DNA from: Lachnospiraceae bacterium | GTDB taxonomy: Bacteria; Bacillota_A; Clostridia; Lachnospirales; Lachnospiraceae | Reading direction: 5' to 3' | DNA length: 14,990 bases | NCBI GenBank assembly: GCA_017540915.1 | Contig: JAFYAD010000089.1 | Coordinates: forward strand, 1-14,990 | Shown: piece after piece, positions 7,761 to 14,845 of the stretch | Layout: each line of letters begins with the position of its first letter | How positions within the stretch are numbered: position 1 is the stretch's first letter | Made by a program: the position numbers and the translations under genes | The notes under the pieces: model-generated | The model's database searches: none | What the model saw: only the letters and a program-made list of their open reading frames with translations | Told to the model about the DNA's origin: nothing

Positions 7761-9027
7761 ACCTGTACATCTGTGCCTTCTCGAGGACTTCGTCCACCAG
7801 GTTTTTCCATATGAAGCTGTATCTGGTCTTCTCGAATCCGCGTCTGTAAAGCTTTGAACGAAGATCATCATTTTGAAGCAGAAGACCTGCCAGCTCCGGT
7901 AATTCATTCAATCTGTCCAGATAGTAGATTGGAAGTTCACCTGTGCCCGAATCACTCATTTTAATGAATGCCTCGTATTTTTCCAGAAGGAACTCTGACG
8001 GATCAGTCAGGGGCACAGAGCCCTCCAGATATGCGTTGAATATCCTGTCGTGGCTTCCCGCCTTAAAGAACGGCATCACATTTAAGTTGAGCTTTGCCCT
8101 GTGCATATATGAAAATGTGTCGGCAAAGGGTATCCTGTCGTCAAGCTTTATCAGATTCGACTTGCCTGCATCCGGATGATTTTCCCAGCCGCGACCCAGG
8201 ACGCTGACGTTAAAGCCCGCGTTCACCAGGGTGCTCACCACCTGCTGCCTGAAATAATGCCTCACCATCCAATCCACCGGCTCTGCGGCCCGCATCATGA
8301 TCAGCATTTTCTCCTGATCCACGTTCATATCTTTAAGATATATAAAGCTGGAAACTGCCTGTTCCGGCGATTCCTTCGGGTTATCCCTCATGTACAGGAA
8401 AAGGTCCTTATAGAACTGATTTAGCACCGTGCCGGGGTCGAACCATTTGTCTATATCCTCATAATAACGGTTCGGGTCGTAGTAAGTCCCAGAAAACAGA
8501 ATGTCTATATCTTTTTTATTGTCACCGAACTCCGCAGCCACCTTCTGTCTGTCTATGCGGCTGATATCCGTGGCGTCCTCAATCTCCTCCGGCACTGTAC
8601 CTGCGTGCGGCAAAAAGAACACCTGGGGCACCTCATGGGAAAAATATTTTCTCACATAATCCACATGATTCTGATCGCAGCAGAACTGCACATAATGATG
8701 CGGATGATGACGCATAGTATCATGGAACCGTAAAGGATGATCCATCAATATGTTCACTGCCATGGTGTCCATGGAATCCCAGAGATCGGTAAACATGTCC
8801 TCTTTTATGCCGAAACCGTCATATGATATGGCGATATCCACAGTCTTGCTGCAGAAAGTGGTAAACTCCGCAAGTGTCGCTCCCGCATCCGGCGCCTTAT
8901 ATCTGCCGTCGATGTTGCGCAGATCCAGTATAAAAGTCTCATGACCGAGTTTTTTCAGCTCCCGGTCTATCCTGTTGGTAAAATAATTGAAGGACTCAAC
9001 CCCTGAATAAAACTGTACAATTCTCAT
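7759..9027 (-). CDS. Glycosyltransferase of the CgeB / Glyco_trans_1_2 type
   Basis: A 422-residue GT-B style protein. The N-terminal half starts MRIVQFYSGVESFNYF, and it carries a segment ILMDHPLRFHD (93-103) seen in proteins that pair a DUF3880-like N-domain with a GT1-type C-domain. The C-terminal part (about 290-420) has HDRIFNAYLEGSVPLTD (326-342), the donor-side signature of the Glyco_trans_1_2 family, and the closing RRGFEKTRYSFIWKNLVDEVLE helix. It would transfer a sugar from an unknown nucleotide donor to the cluster's glycan. ATG 9027 has a strong GGGAGG site 8 nt upstream. It lies 164 bp downstream of LicD-3, a gap larger than others in the operon, and 70 bp upstream of the DUF4422 gene. 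Confidence 0.8.
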   Translation of the reverse strand: MRIVQFYSGVESFNYFTNRIDRELKKLGHETFILDLRNIDGRYKAPDAGATLAEFTTFCSKTVDIAISYDGFGIKEDMFTDLWDSMDTMAVNILMDHPLRFHDTMRHHPHHYVQFCCDQNHVDYVRKYFSHEVPQVFFLPHAGTVPEEIEDATDISRIDRQKVAAEFGDNKKDIDILFSGTYYDPNRYYEDIDKWFDPGTVLNQFYKDLFLYMRDNPKESPEQAVSSFIYLKDMNVDQEKMLIMMRAAEPVDWMVRHYFRQQVVSTLVNAGFNVSVLGRGWENHPDAGKSNLIKLDDRIPFADTFSYMHRAKLNLNVMPFFKAGSHDRIFNAYLEGSVPLTDPSEFLLEKYEAFIKMSDSGTGELPIYYLDRLNELPELAGLLLQNDDLRSKLYRRGFEKTRYSFIWKNLVDEVLEKAQMYR

Positions 9028-9092
9028 CCGATTTCCTCCCTTGAATCACCTTCAGTGTCATTATTTCAATTGTTTCGTGCTTCGCACTTATA

Positions 9093-9128
9093 TCATAAGG
9101 CATCCACCGCAAGCAGTACCCCTTATGA
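9093..9128. repeat. 8-bp inverted repeat inside the unusually long operon gap 9028-9191
   Basis: TCATAAGG (9093-9100) and CCTTATGA (9121-9128) are perfect inverted copies with a 20-nt loop. A second small stem GTGC-TTC-GCAC lies just to the left (about 9078-9088). The 164-bp gap encodes no recognisable gene and could be a dispersed repeat unit or a transcript-processing element. Confidence 0.45.
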
Positions 9129-9191
9129 CGAATCCCCACAATCCCACCTGATATTCGCAATCCCGTGTTGCTATTCACCGCCACTCTGCAG

Positions 9192-10034
9192 TCACATATT
9201 CTCATACCATGGCTTTTCAAGGTCGTAAAAGGCATGATGCCCGCTCTTATCATCAGGAATCTTCATATAGTCTCCGTATCTGAGCCTTAATACCTCTTCA
9301 TATTCCCGCGGCGCCGGAAGATACAGATCCTCAAAAGGAAGTTCTGTCGGATTCACGAACCACTCTTTTTTACAAGGCTTCCTTCTGTGCCCTATCTGTC
9401 CCAAAAGACTATCTACATATTCCGACGTTCCAACCTGACCGGAGCAAAATGCTTCATACTGCCTGAAAACTTCCACAGGATCGCTCTTGATGAATGTTAT
9501 CAGCAGATCATACGGTAAGGCTGTCTGAGCCCCATTCTGCATTAGTTTGATCATAATATCGGGATGAGTTATGACACCGACCATCTCTTTTTGCATTAGA
9601 AATGCCCTTGTATCGGTATTCTTGTCTTCAGGAACATCATCCATGGGGAAAATATCTATGCTGATGCCCTGATTCACTCCCGGATCAAGTTGAAAAAACT
9701 CGATCGCCGTGGTTCTGCTATCCCTGATCTTCAGGAAGTTCGCCATGATACCATCATTATATGGTGTCTGCAAAAAATAATATTCCGGCAACTCCTTTGG
9801 TGCGATTTCTTTCAGTTTTTCGAAATCTTCCCGTAGCATGGAAAAGTCCATATCATCATCCCAAGGGATAAATCCCTCGTGGCGAACCGCACCGAGCAGC
9901 GTGCCATAATCCATAACGTATTTCAATCCATGTTTTTTGCATATACGATCCAGCTCTTTTACTATATCTATTTCCACGCGCCAAACAGCTTTTATCAATT
10001 CCGGCGTCTCATAGCCATATGTGTTTTTTCCCAT
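9192..10034 (-). CDS. LicD family phosphotransferase (LicD-3)
   Basis: A 280-residue cytoplasmic protein with the LicD core at residues 44-63: GTLLGAVRHEGFIPWDDDMD, including the acidic DDDMD that binds metal and nucleotide. The C-terminal part FEDLYLPAPREYEEVLRLRYGDYM is the conserved end of the family. LicD proteins transfer a phosphorylated small group such as phosphocholine, phospho-alditol or a phosphonate from a CDP- or CMP-activated donor to a glycan. The protein is shorter than LicD-1 and LicD-2 and lacks their FFE..ER.G opening. It begins at ATG 10034, 26 nt after the GT2 stop, with only a weak upstream purine run, so translation may be coupled. Confidence 0.88.
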   Translation of the reverse strand: MGKNTYGYETPELIKAVWRVEIDIVKELDRICKKHGLKYVMDYGTLLGAVRHEGFIPWDDDMDFSMLREDFEKLKEIAPKELPEYYFLQTPYNDGIMANFLKIRDSRTTAIEFFQLDPGVNQGISIDIFPMDDVPEDKNTDTRAFLMQKEMVGVITHPDIMIKLMQNGAQTALPYDLLITFIKSDPVEVFRQYEAFCSGQVGTSEYVDSLLGQIGHRRKPCKKEWFVNPTELPFEDLYLPAPREYEEVLRLRYGDYMKIPDDKSGHHAFYDLEKPWYENM

Positions 10035-10060
10035 TTACCCATACCCGCAAAACGATCGAT

Positions 10061-11026
10061 TCAACTTTCCCGACCTCCGAAATGCCTGTCAACATCCTCA
10101 AATACAGCTCGTACATTTCCGGGGATCTTCTCCATGATAAAGTGATTATCTCCAAACGCTACTGTTATATATTGTTTCCTCAGATCATACAGTTGCCTGT
10201 ATAACGCATCTTTATCTTCTATTGTATTGGAGTTGACGATATTACTCAAGCCGCCTTCATAAAGATGAGCAATGGAATACTCAAATGCCATCCTCAGGCT
10301 TTCGTTATCTGCTCCACAGTATTTTCTCATGCATACCCCGACAGCATTCATGGCTTTAATGATATGGTCATGATACCGCATCACGTCCTTGGGTCTGGAA
10401 GCACTGCTGTCTCCTGCCGAGTATTTGTACAACACATCATGAGTATTTGCCAGAACCTTAGTCCTCATGAACAATTCCATCATGACTTCCATATCTTCCA
10501 GAATTGCATTCTCCCTGAATTTTACGCCCTCAAAAAGTCCCCGTCTGAATAACCTGCTCCATAGATATCCCCCGCCGGCTATCAGTTCGCTACGTTTTTC
10601 ATCATCAAGCTCCCCGCACAACCCATCAGGTGTCTGCAAAATACAGGTATCTGACGCTTCATCGAAATATGCCGCATCCACCATGTCCGCATTTTCATCT
10701 GCTGCCTTTTTCAACAGCTTCTCATACATGGTGACATCCACCATATCATCACTGTCTGCAAAGCCTATATAATCCCCCGAAGCATATAACAGCCCTGCAT
10801 TTCTCGCCCCTCCGGGGCCACTGTTTATATCCAGATCCACTATTATGATCCTGTCGGAAAACTGCTTTTCGCAATCCATCAATATACGCAGACTGCCATC
10901 CGTAGAGGCGTCATTTACAAAAATGAGTTCTATGTCTCCCAGTGTCTGATTTACCAGATTTGAAATACAGGCCACGAGAGTTTTTTCGGCATTGTATACA
11001 GGCACTACAACCGACACTTTTGGCAT
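10061..11026 (-). CDS. Family 2 (GT-A) glycosyltransferase
   Basis: A 321-residue inverting-type transferase: VSVVVPVYNAEKTL at residues 4-17, NDASTDGS at 38-45, SGPGGARNAG, metal-binding DSD at 91-93, and an acidic pair E177-D178 in the acceptor-side motif NAILED. No C-terminal membrane helix is visible, so it is probably soluble or peripheral. It is clearly paralogous to the last 327 residues of the large fusion protein, with extended near-identical stretches (NDASTDGSL, VTM.EKL, ADMVD, LW.RLFRR). ATG 11026 follows AGAGGATAAATAA. It lies 61 bp downstream of LicD-2 and 26 bp upstream of LicD-3, consistent with one operon. Donor and acceptor sugars are unknown. Confidence 0.9.
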   Translation of the reverse strand: MPKVSVVVPVYNAEKTLVACISNLVNQTLGDIELIFVNDASTDGSLRILMDCEKQFSDRIIIVDLDINSGPGGARNAGLLYASGDYIGFADSDDMVDVTMYEKLLKKAADENADMVDAAYFDEASDTCILQTPDGLCGELDDEKRSELIAGGGYLWSRLFRRGLFEGVKFRENAILEDMEVMMELFMRTKVLANTHDVLYKYSAGDSSASRPKDVMRYHDHIIKAMNAVGVCMRKYCGADNESLRMAFEYSIAHLYEGGLSNIVNSNTIEDKDALYRQLYDLRKQYITVAFGDNHFIMEKIPGNVRAVFEDVDRHFGGRES

Positions 11027-11087
11027 TTATTTATCCTCTGCTGCTCTTCTGATCCATACGATCATTTGACGACTGATACATTCAAAT

Positions 11088-12296
11088 TCAAACTTGCTCA
11101 TAATAAAATGATCGATGATCATCTACTCCGGTCAATCTGTCGATCTCAAATCCCCTGACCTTTTCCGCAACTCGCAATATCCCAGCTTCAAATTCGTCAT
11201 ATCCTGCAAAATCATCGGCATTACACATTTCATCAGCCTTTTTTTCCGCTACCGACACAGTATCAATCTCCTCCGGGAAAAATAAACTCACTCCTTCATC
11301 CGGCAGCTTTTTGCTCTGCGTGATATCTCTTCCGAATCTGTCAAAATCTCCGGCGACTCCAATAATAACCTCCGGTTTTATGCGCTTTCGAAGCCACTCG
11401 TCCTGTTTTTTGAAAACAGGATAATCATGTCCGGATGTAAATCGAACCGGAGTCTTATAATCTCCAAACAGAACCGTCAGAATCTCTTCTCTGTCGGCCG
11501 GCACCGGAACCTCTATATTTTCAAAAGGTATGTATTCCGGTCTGTCAAACTTGTGTTTATCGATATTATTGAAGCGATCGGATTTCGCTGTGGTCTGCAT
11601 CCACACCACGCTGGAAGATTCCGCTTCTGTAGCCATGGATGCGATCCGGTCTGCCAAAAAATACAACTGTGGCTGCATCGGTTTCTCCGGATCGATCTTC
11701 ACGCCGGTGAGCCCGGCCAGCTGTTCTGCGAGACCCTCCAGTTCTCCTGACGCCTCCAGCTCATCACACCGAAAAGCCGCATCGTACGCCGCCATATGCA
11801 GCATCCGCTGGGTGTTCCAGAACTCCGGATCGTCAGGCAGATAATCAAAAGCATAGATATCCACGCCCATGATGTAAGGGCAGCCATGCTGCGGATCACT
11901 GAGTACCTCCTCCGGGTCTGCCTCATGAAGATCGGTTGCCTTCAAAAATTCCTTACTAACAACGCTGGACATCGCATTATAATCATTTTCAGAGGCGATA
12001 TGCCCCTTTGCCTTAAAGCCATATTGCAATTCTCCCGGGGCGACCTCGAAAAACTTCTCGAAATCTTTTCTCAGCATTACGATATCCACATCATCATCCC
12101 ACGGCACAAAACCGCCGTGGCGCACTGCTCCCAGCAACGTGCCGTAATATGCGAAATATTTGATGTCGTGTTTTTTACAAATACGGTCGATCTCCGACAA
12201 AACCTCGATACACACTGCCCACGCACGCTTCACCATAGGTGTGACTGTGAATCCGTCCCGTATCTCCTCCTCAAAGAATTCCTTCGAAAACCTCAT
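11088..12296 (-). CDS. LicD family phosphotransferase with C-terminal extension (LicD-2)
   Basis: A 402-residue protein. The core GTLLGAVRHGGFVPWDDDVD spans about residues 52-71, with the acidic DDDVD at 67-71. The opening MRFSKEFFEEEIRDGFTVTP matches LicD-1, which supports ATG 12296 rather than a TTG at 12329 that overlaps the stop of the upstream gene. The usual family end (FGDYKTPVRFTSGHDYPVFKK) is followed by about 96 more residues (from KPEVIIGVAGDFDRFG) that LicD-1 and LicD-3 lack and that I cannot assign. The role is transfer of a phospho-group to a glycan. It begins 29 nt after the decarboxylase gene, and the two are very likely co-transcribed. Confidence 0.87.
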   Translation of the reverse strand: MRFSKEFFEEEIRDGFTVTPMVKRAWAVCIEVLSEIDRICKKHDIKYFAYYGTLLGAVRHGGFVPWDDDVDIVMLRKDFEKFFEVAPGELQYGFKAKGHIASENDYNAMSSVVSKEFLKATDLHEADPEEVLSDPQHGCPYIMGVDIYAFDYLPDDPEFWNTQRMLHMAAYDAAFRCDELEASGELEGLAEQLAGLTGVKIDPEKPMQPQLYFLADRIASMATEAESSSVVWMQTTAKSDRFNNIDKHKFDRPEYIPFENIEVPVPADREEILTVLFGDYKTPVRFTSGHDYPVFKKQDEWLRKRIKPEVIIGVAGDFDRFGRDITQSKKLPDEGVSLFFPEEIDTVSVAEKKADEMCNADDFAGYDEFEAGILRVAEKVRGFEIDRLTGVDDHRSFYYEQV

Positions 12297-12325
12297 ACAT
12301 ACCAATCCCCAAAACATCCATATTA

Positions 12326-13447
12326 TCAATCTTTTGCCAATTGAGCCATGAAATCACGTTTGTTCTCAATGGCTGTTGTTGTGGGACGCCCGAGATCATC
12401 TCTGGCACCAATCGCGCATTTCACCTCGATAAAGCAGAGTTTCCCACATGTCTTTGCAACGTTGAGCTCTCGATCCAAGTCTTCAAAATTGTCAACGCAA
12501 GTCGTATATGCATAACCACATGCCCCTGCGATCACACAGAGGTCGATGTTGCCTGCAACAGTCGGCATACCACCGACCGTCTCGTGTGCAGAATTATTGA
12601 TCACTATATGTATCAGATTATCCGGCGATGTCGCTCCGATGACCGCCATAGATCCCATGTGCATAAGCGCGGCTCCATCACCGTCGATACACCAGATCAG
12701 TTTATCCGGCTTGTTGACAGCAATACCCAAAGCGATTGACGAACTGTGCCCCATGGACCCCACTGTGAGGAAATCCATACCATGCCCCTGTCCTTTTGCC
12801 TCTCTTATCTCGAAAAGCTCACGGCTGGCCTTACCTGTGGTGCTGACTATCGGATCGTCTCCGGTCACCTCAACGATATGGCGTATAATATCTTCCCGCG
12901 ACATGAGGTTCTCATTTTTATACTCCATCTTAGGTGCATCCGTCAGTGCACCTTTTCTAATGACGAAAGCAACCTGTTTGCCTTCTGACAGCTTTTTCTC
13001 AAATCCCTGCATGGCTGCAGCAACTTCTTCTGCTGTCGTCTCCTTCCCGATCACAAAGCTCGATATATCCATATCTTCCAGCAGTTTCAGGGTTACTTCT
13101 CCCTGATAGATATGCTGCGGTTCATCATGTATCCCCGGCTCACCGCGCCACCCTATCACGAAAATGGTCGGGATGGCATAAACCTTGTCATTTAACAAAC
13201 TCGCAACCGGGTTTATAATATTTCCCTCCCCGGAGTTTTGCATATACACAACCGGCGTTTTGCCCGTGGCCAGATGATAACCAGCTGCCAACGCCGTACA
13301 ATTACCCTCATTAGCAGCTATCAAATGATGTTTCGGGTCGATGCCAAATCTGTCCATCAGATAATTACACAATGCCTTAAGCTGACTGTCCGGCACTCCT
13401 GTAAAAAATTCAGCATTTAATATTTTCACAAAATCTTCTACTCTCAT
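12326..13447 (-). CDS. aepY: Phosphonopyruvate decarboxylase
   Basis: A 373-residue thiamine-diphosphate enzyme, the usual length for this family, that would convert phosphonopyruvate to phosphonoacetaldehyde, the step that pulls C-P bond formation by PEP mutase forward. Diagnostic segments: AANEGNCTALAAGYHLATGK with cofactor-activating Glu47, YMQNSGEGN at 69-76, GWRGEPGIHDEPQH at 99-112 (a Ppd hallmark), and the ThDP-Mg motif GDG (256-258) ... NN (284-285). ATG 13447 is chosen because AAGGA lies just upstream and the protein then starts MRVEDFVKIL; a TTG-started extension adds an unrelated Cys-rich stretch. Single-chain length argues against two-subunit sulfopyruvate decarboxylase. No PEP mutase, transaminase or cytidylyltransferase is in the window. 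With three LicD genes around it, the product is probably an aminoethylphosphonate-type glycan substituent. Confidence 0.9.
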   Translation of the reverse strand: MRVEDFVKILNAEFFTGVPDSQLKALCNYLMDRFGIDPKHHLIAANEGNCTALAAGYHLATGKTPVVYMQNSGEGNIINPVASLLNDKVYAIPTIFVIGWRGEPGIHDEPQHIYQGEVTLKLLEDMDISSFVIGKETTAEEVAAAMQGFEKKLSEGKQVAFVIRKGALTDAPKMEYKNENLMSREDIIRHIVEVTGDDPIVSTTGKASRELFEIREAKGQGHGMDFLTVGSMGHSSSIALGIAVNKPDKLIWCIDGDGAALMHMGSMAVIGATSPDNLIHIVINNSAHETVGGMPTVAGNIDLCVIAGACGYAYTTCVDNFEDLDRELNVAKTCGKLCFIEVKCAIGARDDLGRPTTTAIENKRDFMAQLAKD

Positions 13448-13562
13448 ATTGGATTCCTTTTTCTGTAAATAGCGGCAGTTCAAACACCTTTTTGCATTCC
13501 TGCTGCATTTTTTCAATTAAGCACGCAACTAGTTTTTATAAAAAACGTATATATTTTTTCTT

Positions 13563-13581
13563 AAAAAAAGATTCGAGAATC
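13563..13581 (-). terminator. Weak terminator-like stem after LicD-1
   Basis: On the - strand GATTCTCGAATC followed by seven T lies 14 nt after the LicD-1 stop. The stem is only 4-5 bp, so it would at most attenuate transcription. The rest of the 147-bp gap to the decarboxylase gene is AT-rich and shows no clear promoter. Confidence 0.25.
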
Positions 13582-13594
13582 AAAAGGAGATTTA

Positions 13595-14554
13595 TCAAGG
13601 AAGAACCCTTAATTTCTCCACGTCTGAGCGGACCTCGGGGTGTTCTTCCACGAATGCCTTAAGATCATCCTGCTGACGTTTGTAAAATGGGAAATCACCA
13701 TGAGGATGATACATCTTTACTTCATTGTAATCACCGTATTTTGATCTTAAAATCTCATCCCAGCCTATAGGTACCGGCACTTTCATAACGCCTTCAAAGT
13801 CACGCCACTCCACATCCGAATAGCACCATTTGGGGTGTTGGGTACGCCCTTTTATCCTGGTAGTGAAAGGTATCATGGCAACTTCGTCGGCATCTTCTTC
13901 TCCATACATGGAAAAAAGCTTTGTCGCCAGCTCAAGAACCTGTTTTTTCAAATTCCCGTTCCTGTCAAAGCTGACACCCAGTGCTCCTTCCAGCATCTGC
14001 AGTGCACCCTCTCTCTGCTCCGCAAATTCTTCGGAACAATCCACCAGACCAAGTGTTTCCTCGATCAAGACCTTTCCGATCACCCTGATCGTCTCTGCCT
14101 GTTCCTCATCGCGGCTAACATAATCTATAGGAAAAATATCGATGCCCGCCATAAAGGGGAATCCGTGAAATTTACGAATATGCTCGTCCTCCCATGTTAT
14201 CTGTCTTGTGTTGGAAACCCAGGACAGAATATCATTGAAAGCCTCCTTGGAATCAAGACTGTGCACTTCATATCTGCCGCCCAGTTCCTGTTCAGCCACC
14301 TCCAGGAACTTATTGAGATCCGGCCGCAGCATGGAGATATCCACATCATCGTCCCAGGGCACAAACCCACCGTGTCTGATGGTTCCCAAGAGAGTTCCCC
14401 AGTCCACAAACCATTTGATATCATACTTTTCGCATACTATCCGGATGTCATTGAGCATCTCCATCTGAGCTGCCCAGGCTCTTTTCATCACAGGTTCAAT
14501 ATAGTACCCGTTTCTTTCTTCACCTTCAAAAAACTTCTCATCTATATTCAGCAT
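13595..14554 (-). CDS. LicD family phosphotransferase (LicD-1), first gene of the cluster
   Basis: A 319-residue protein. The core motif GTLLGTIRHGGFVPWDDDVD spans residues 53-72, with metal-binding DDDVD at 68-72. The conserved family end is VPVPIGWDEILRSKYGDYNE. The opening DEKFFEGEERNGYYIEPVMKRAWA parallels LicD-2, so the two are closest paralogs within the cluster. It would transfer an activated phosphate or phosphonate group to a surface glycan. ATG 14554 has GGAG 7 nt upstream. It is the promoter-proximal gene, and an AT-rich control region lies immediately upstream (to its right). Confidence 0.88.
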   Translation of the reverse strand: MLNIDEKFFEGEERNGYYIEPVMKRAWAAQMEMLNDIRIVCEKYDIKWFVDWGTLLGTIRHGGFVPWDDDVDISMLRPDLNKFLEVAEQELGGRYEVHSLDSKEAFNDILSWVSNTRQITWEDEHIRKFHGFPFMAGIDIFPIDYVSRDEEQAETIRVIGKVLIEETLGLVDCSEEFAEQREGALQMLEGALGVSFDRNGNLKKQVLELATKLFSMYGEEDADEVAMIPFTTRIKGRTQHPKWCYSDVEWRDFEGVMKVPVPIGWDEILRSKYGDYNEVKMYHPHGDFPFYKRQQDDLKAFVEEHPEVRSDVEKLRVLP

Positions 14555-14702
14555 ATACTGCTCCGTTTATTTTCTTTTTTGGTATAAAATACTGTGAAGT
14601 ATTTACTATCAACCCAATAACGTCACGTCCTTCTATTCCATCAATCCACAAACATCAAAGCAATGTAAAATAGGGCAAAAATACGGATATCTCTTACAAA
14701 AC

Positions 14703-14732
14703 TTGGCATTTGAGAATAAAATGTGATATAAT
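14703..14732 (+). promoter_or_regulatory. Rightward promoter with extended -10
   Basis: TTGGCA (14703-14708) is followed after 18 nt by a perfect TATAAT (14727-14732) preceded by TGA, an extended -10. It points away from LicD-1 toward the repeat array at the right edge, so it could drive a gene beyond the window or an antisense or regulatory transcript. Confidence 0.5.
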
Positions 14733-14752
14733 ACATGAGTATTAATTTGTAA

Positions 14753-14822
14753 AAATATAAAAATCATGATTATATTATACCATATTAATTAAATTAAATA
14801 CAAAAATCATGATTATATTATA
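14753..14822. repeat. Two 27-bp direct repeats, one mismatch, 43-bp period
   Basis: The units at 14753-14779 and 14796-14822 differ only at one base (T at 14758, C at 14801). Each contains the 10-bp palindrome AATCATGATT and ends in TATATTATA, which on the - strand is a -10 element. Confidence 0.75.
14774..14803 (-). promoter_or_regulatory. Leftward promoter in direct repeat copy 1, reading into LicD-1
   Basis: On the - strand TTGTAT (14803-14798), 18 nt, then TATAAT (14779-14774) preceded by TGG, an extended -10. The palindrome AATCATGATT lies right after it, around the expected start point, as an operator would. The leader to the LicD-1 start would be about 210 nt. Confidence 0.5.
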
Positions 14823-14825
14823 TCA
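14817..14825 (-). promoter_or_regulatory. Second leftward extended -10 in direct repeat copy 2
   Basis: On the - strand TGA (14825-14823) followed directly by TATAAT (14822-14817), again with the AATCATGATT palindrome just downstream. No good -35 is visible. Together with copy 1 it would form a tandem promoter. Confidence 0.4.
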
Positions 14826-14845
14826 CATTTACGTAATAATTTGAC

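Larger units (their letters stand above)
14719..14830. repeat. Perfect 15-bp inverted repeat bracketing the promoter block
   Basis: AAATGTGATATAATA (14719-14733) and TATTATATCACATTT (14816-14830) are exact inverted copies with 82 bp between them. Each arm carries TGA-TATAAT pointing inward. The arms may be simply two related promoters in opposite directions or the boundaries of an invertible segment. Confidence 0.65.

Noticed and set aside
8996..9253. 85-residue - strand frame running from inside LicD-3 through the 164-bp spacer
   Set aside because: Most of it overlaps real genes in another frame and there is no ribosome binding site. I kept only the spacer itself as a finding.
12297..12329. 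Upstream TTG start giving LicD-2 eleven extra hydrophobic residues
   Set aside because: Alignment with LicD-1 begins at the ATG at 12296, and the TTG overlaps the stop codon of the preceding gene with no proper ribosome binding site.
13835..14587. 250-residue open frame on the + strand antisense to LicD-1
   Set aside because: It mirrors the LicD coding frame, has no recognisable domain, and its start lies inside the LicD gene.
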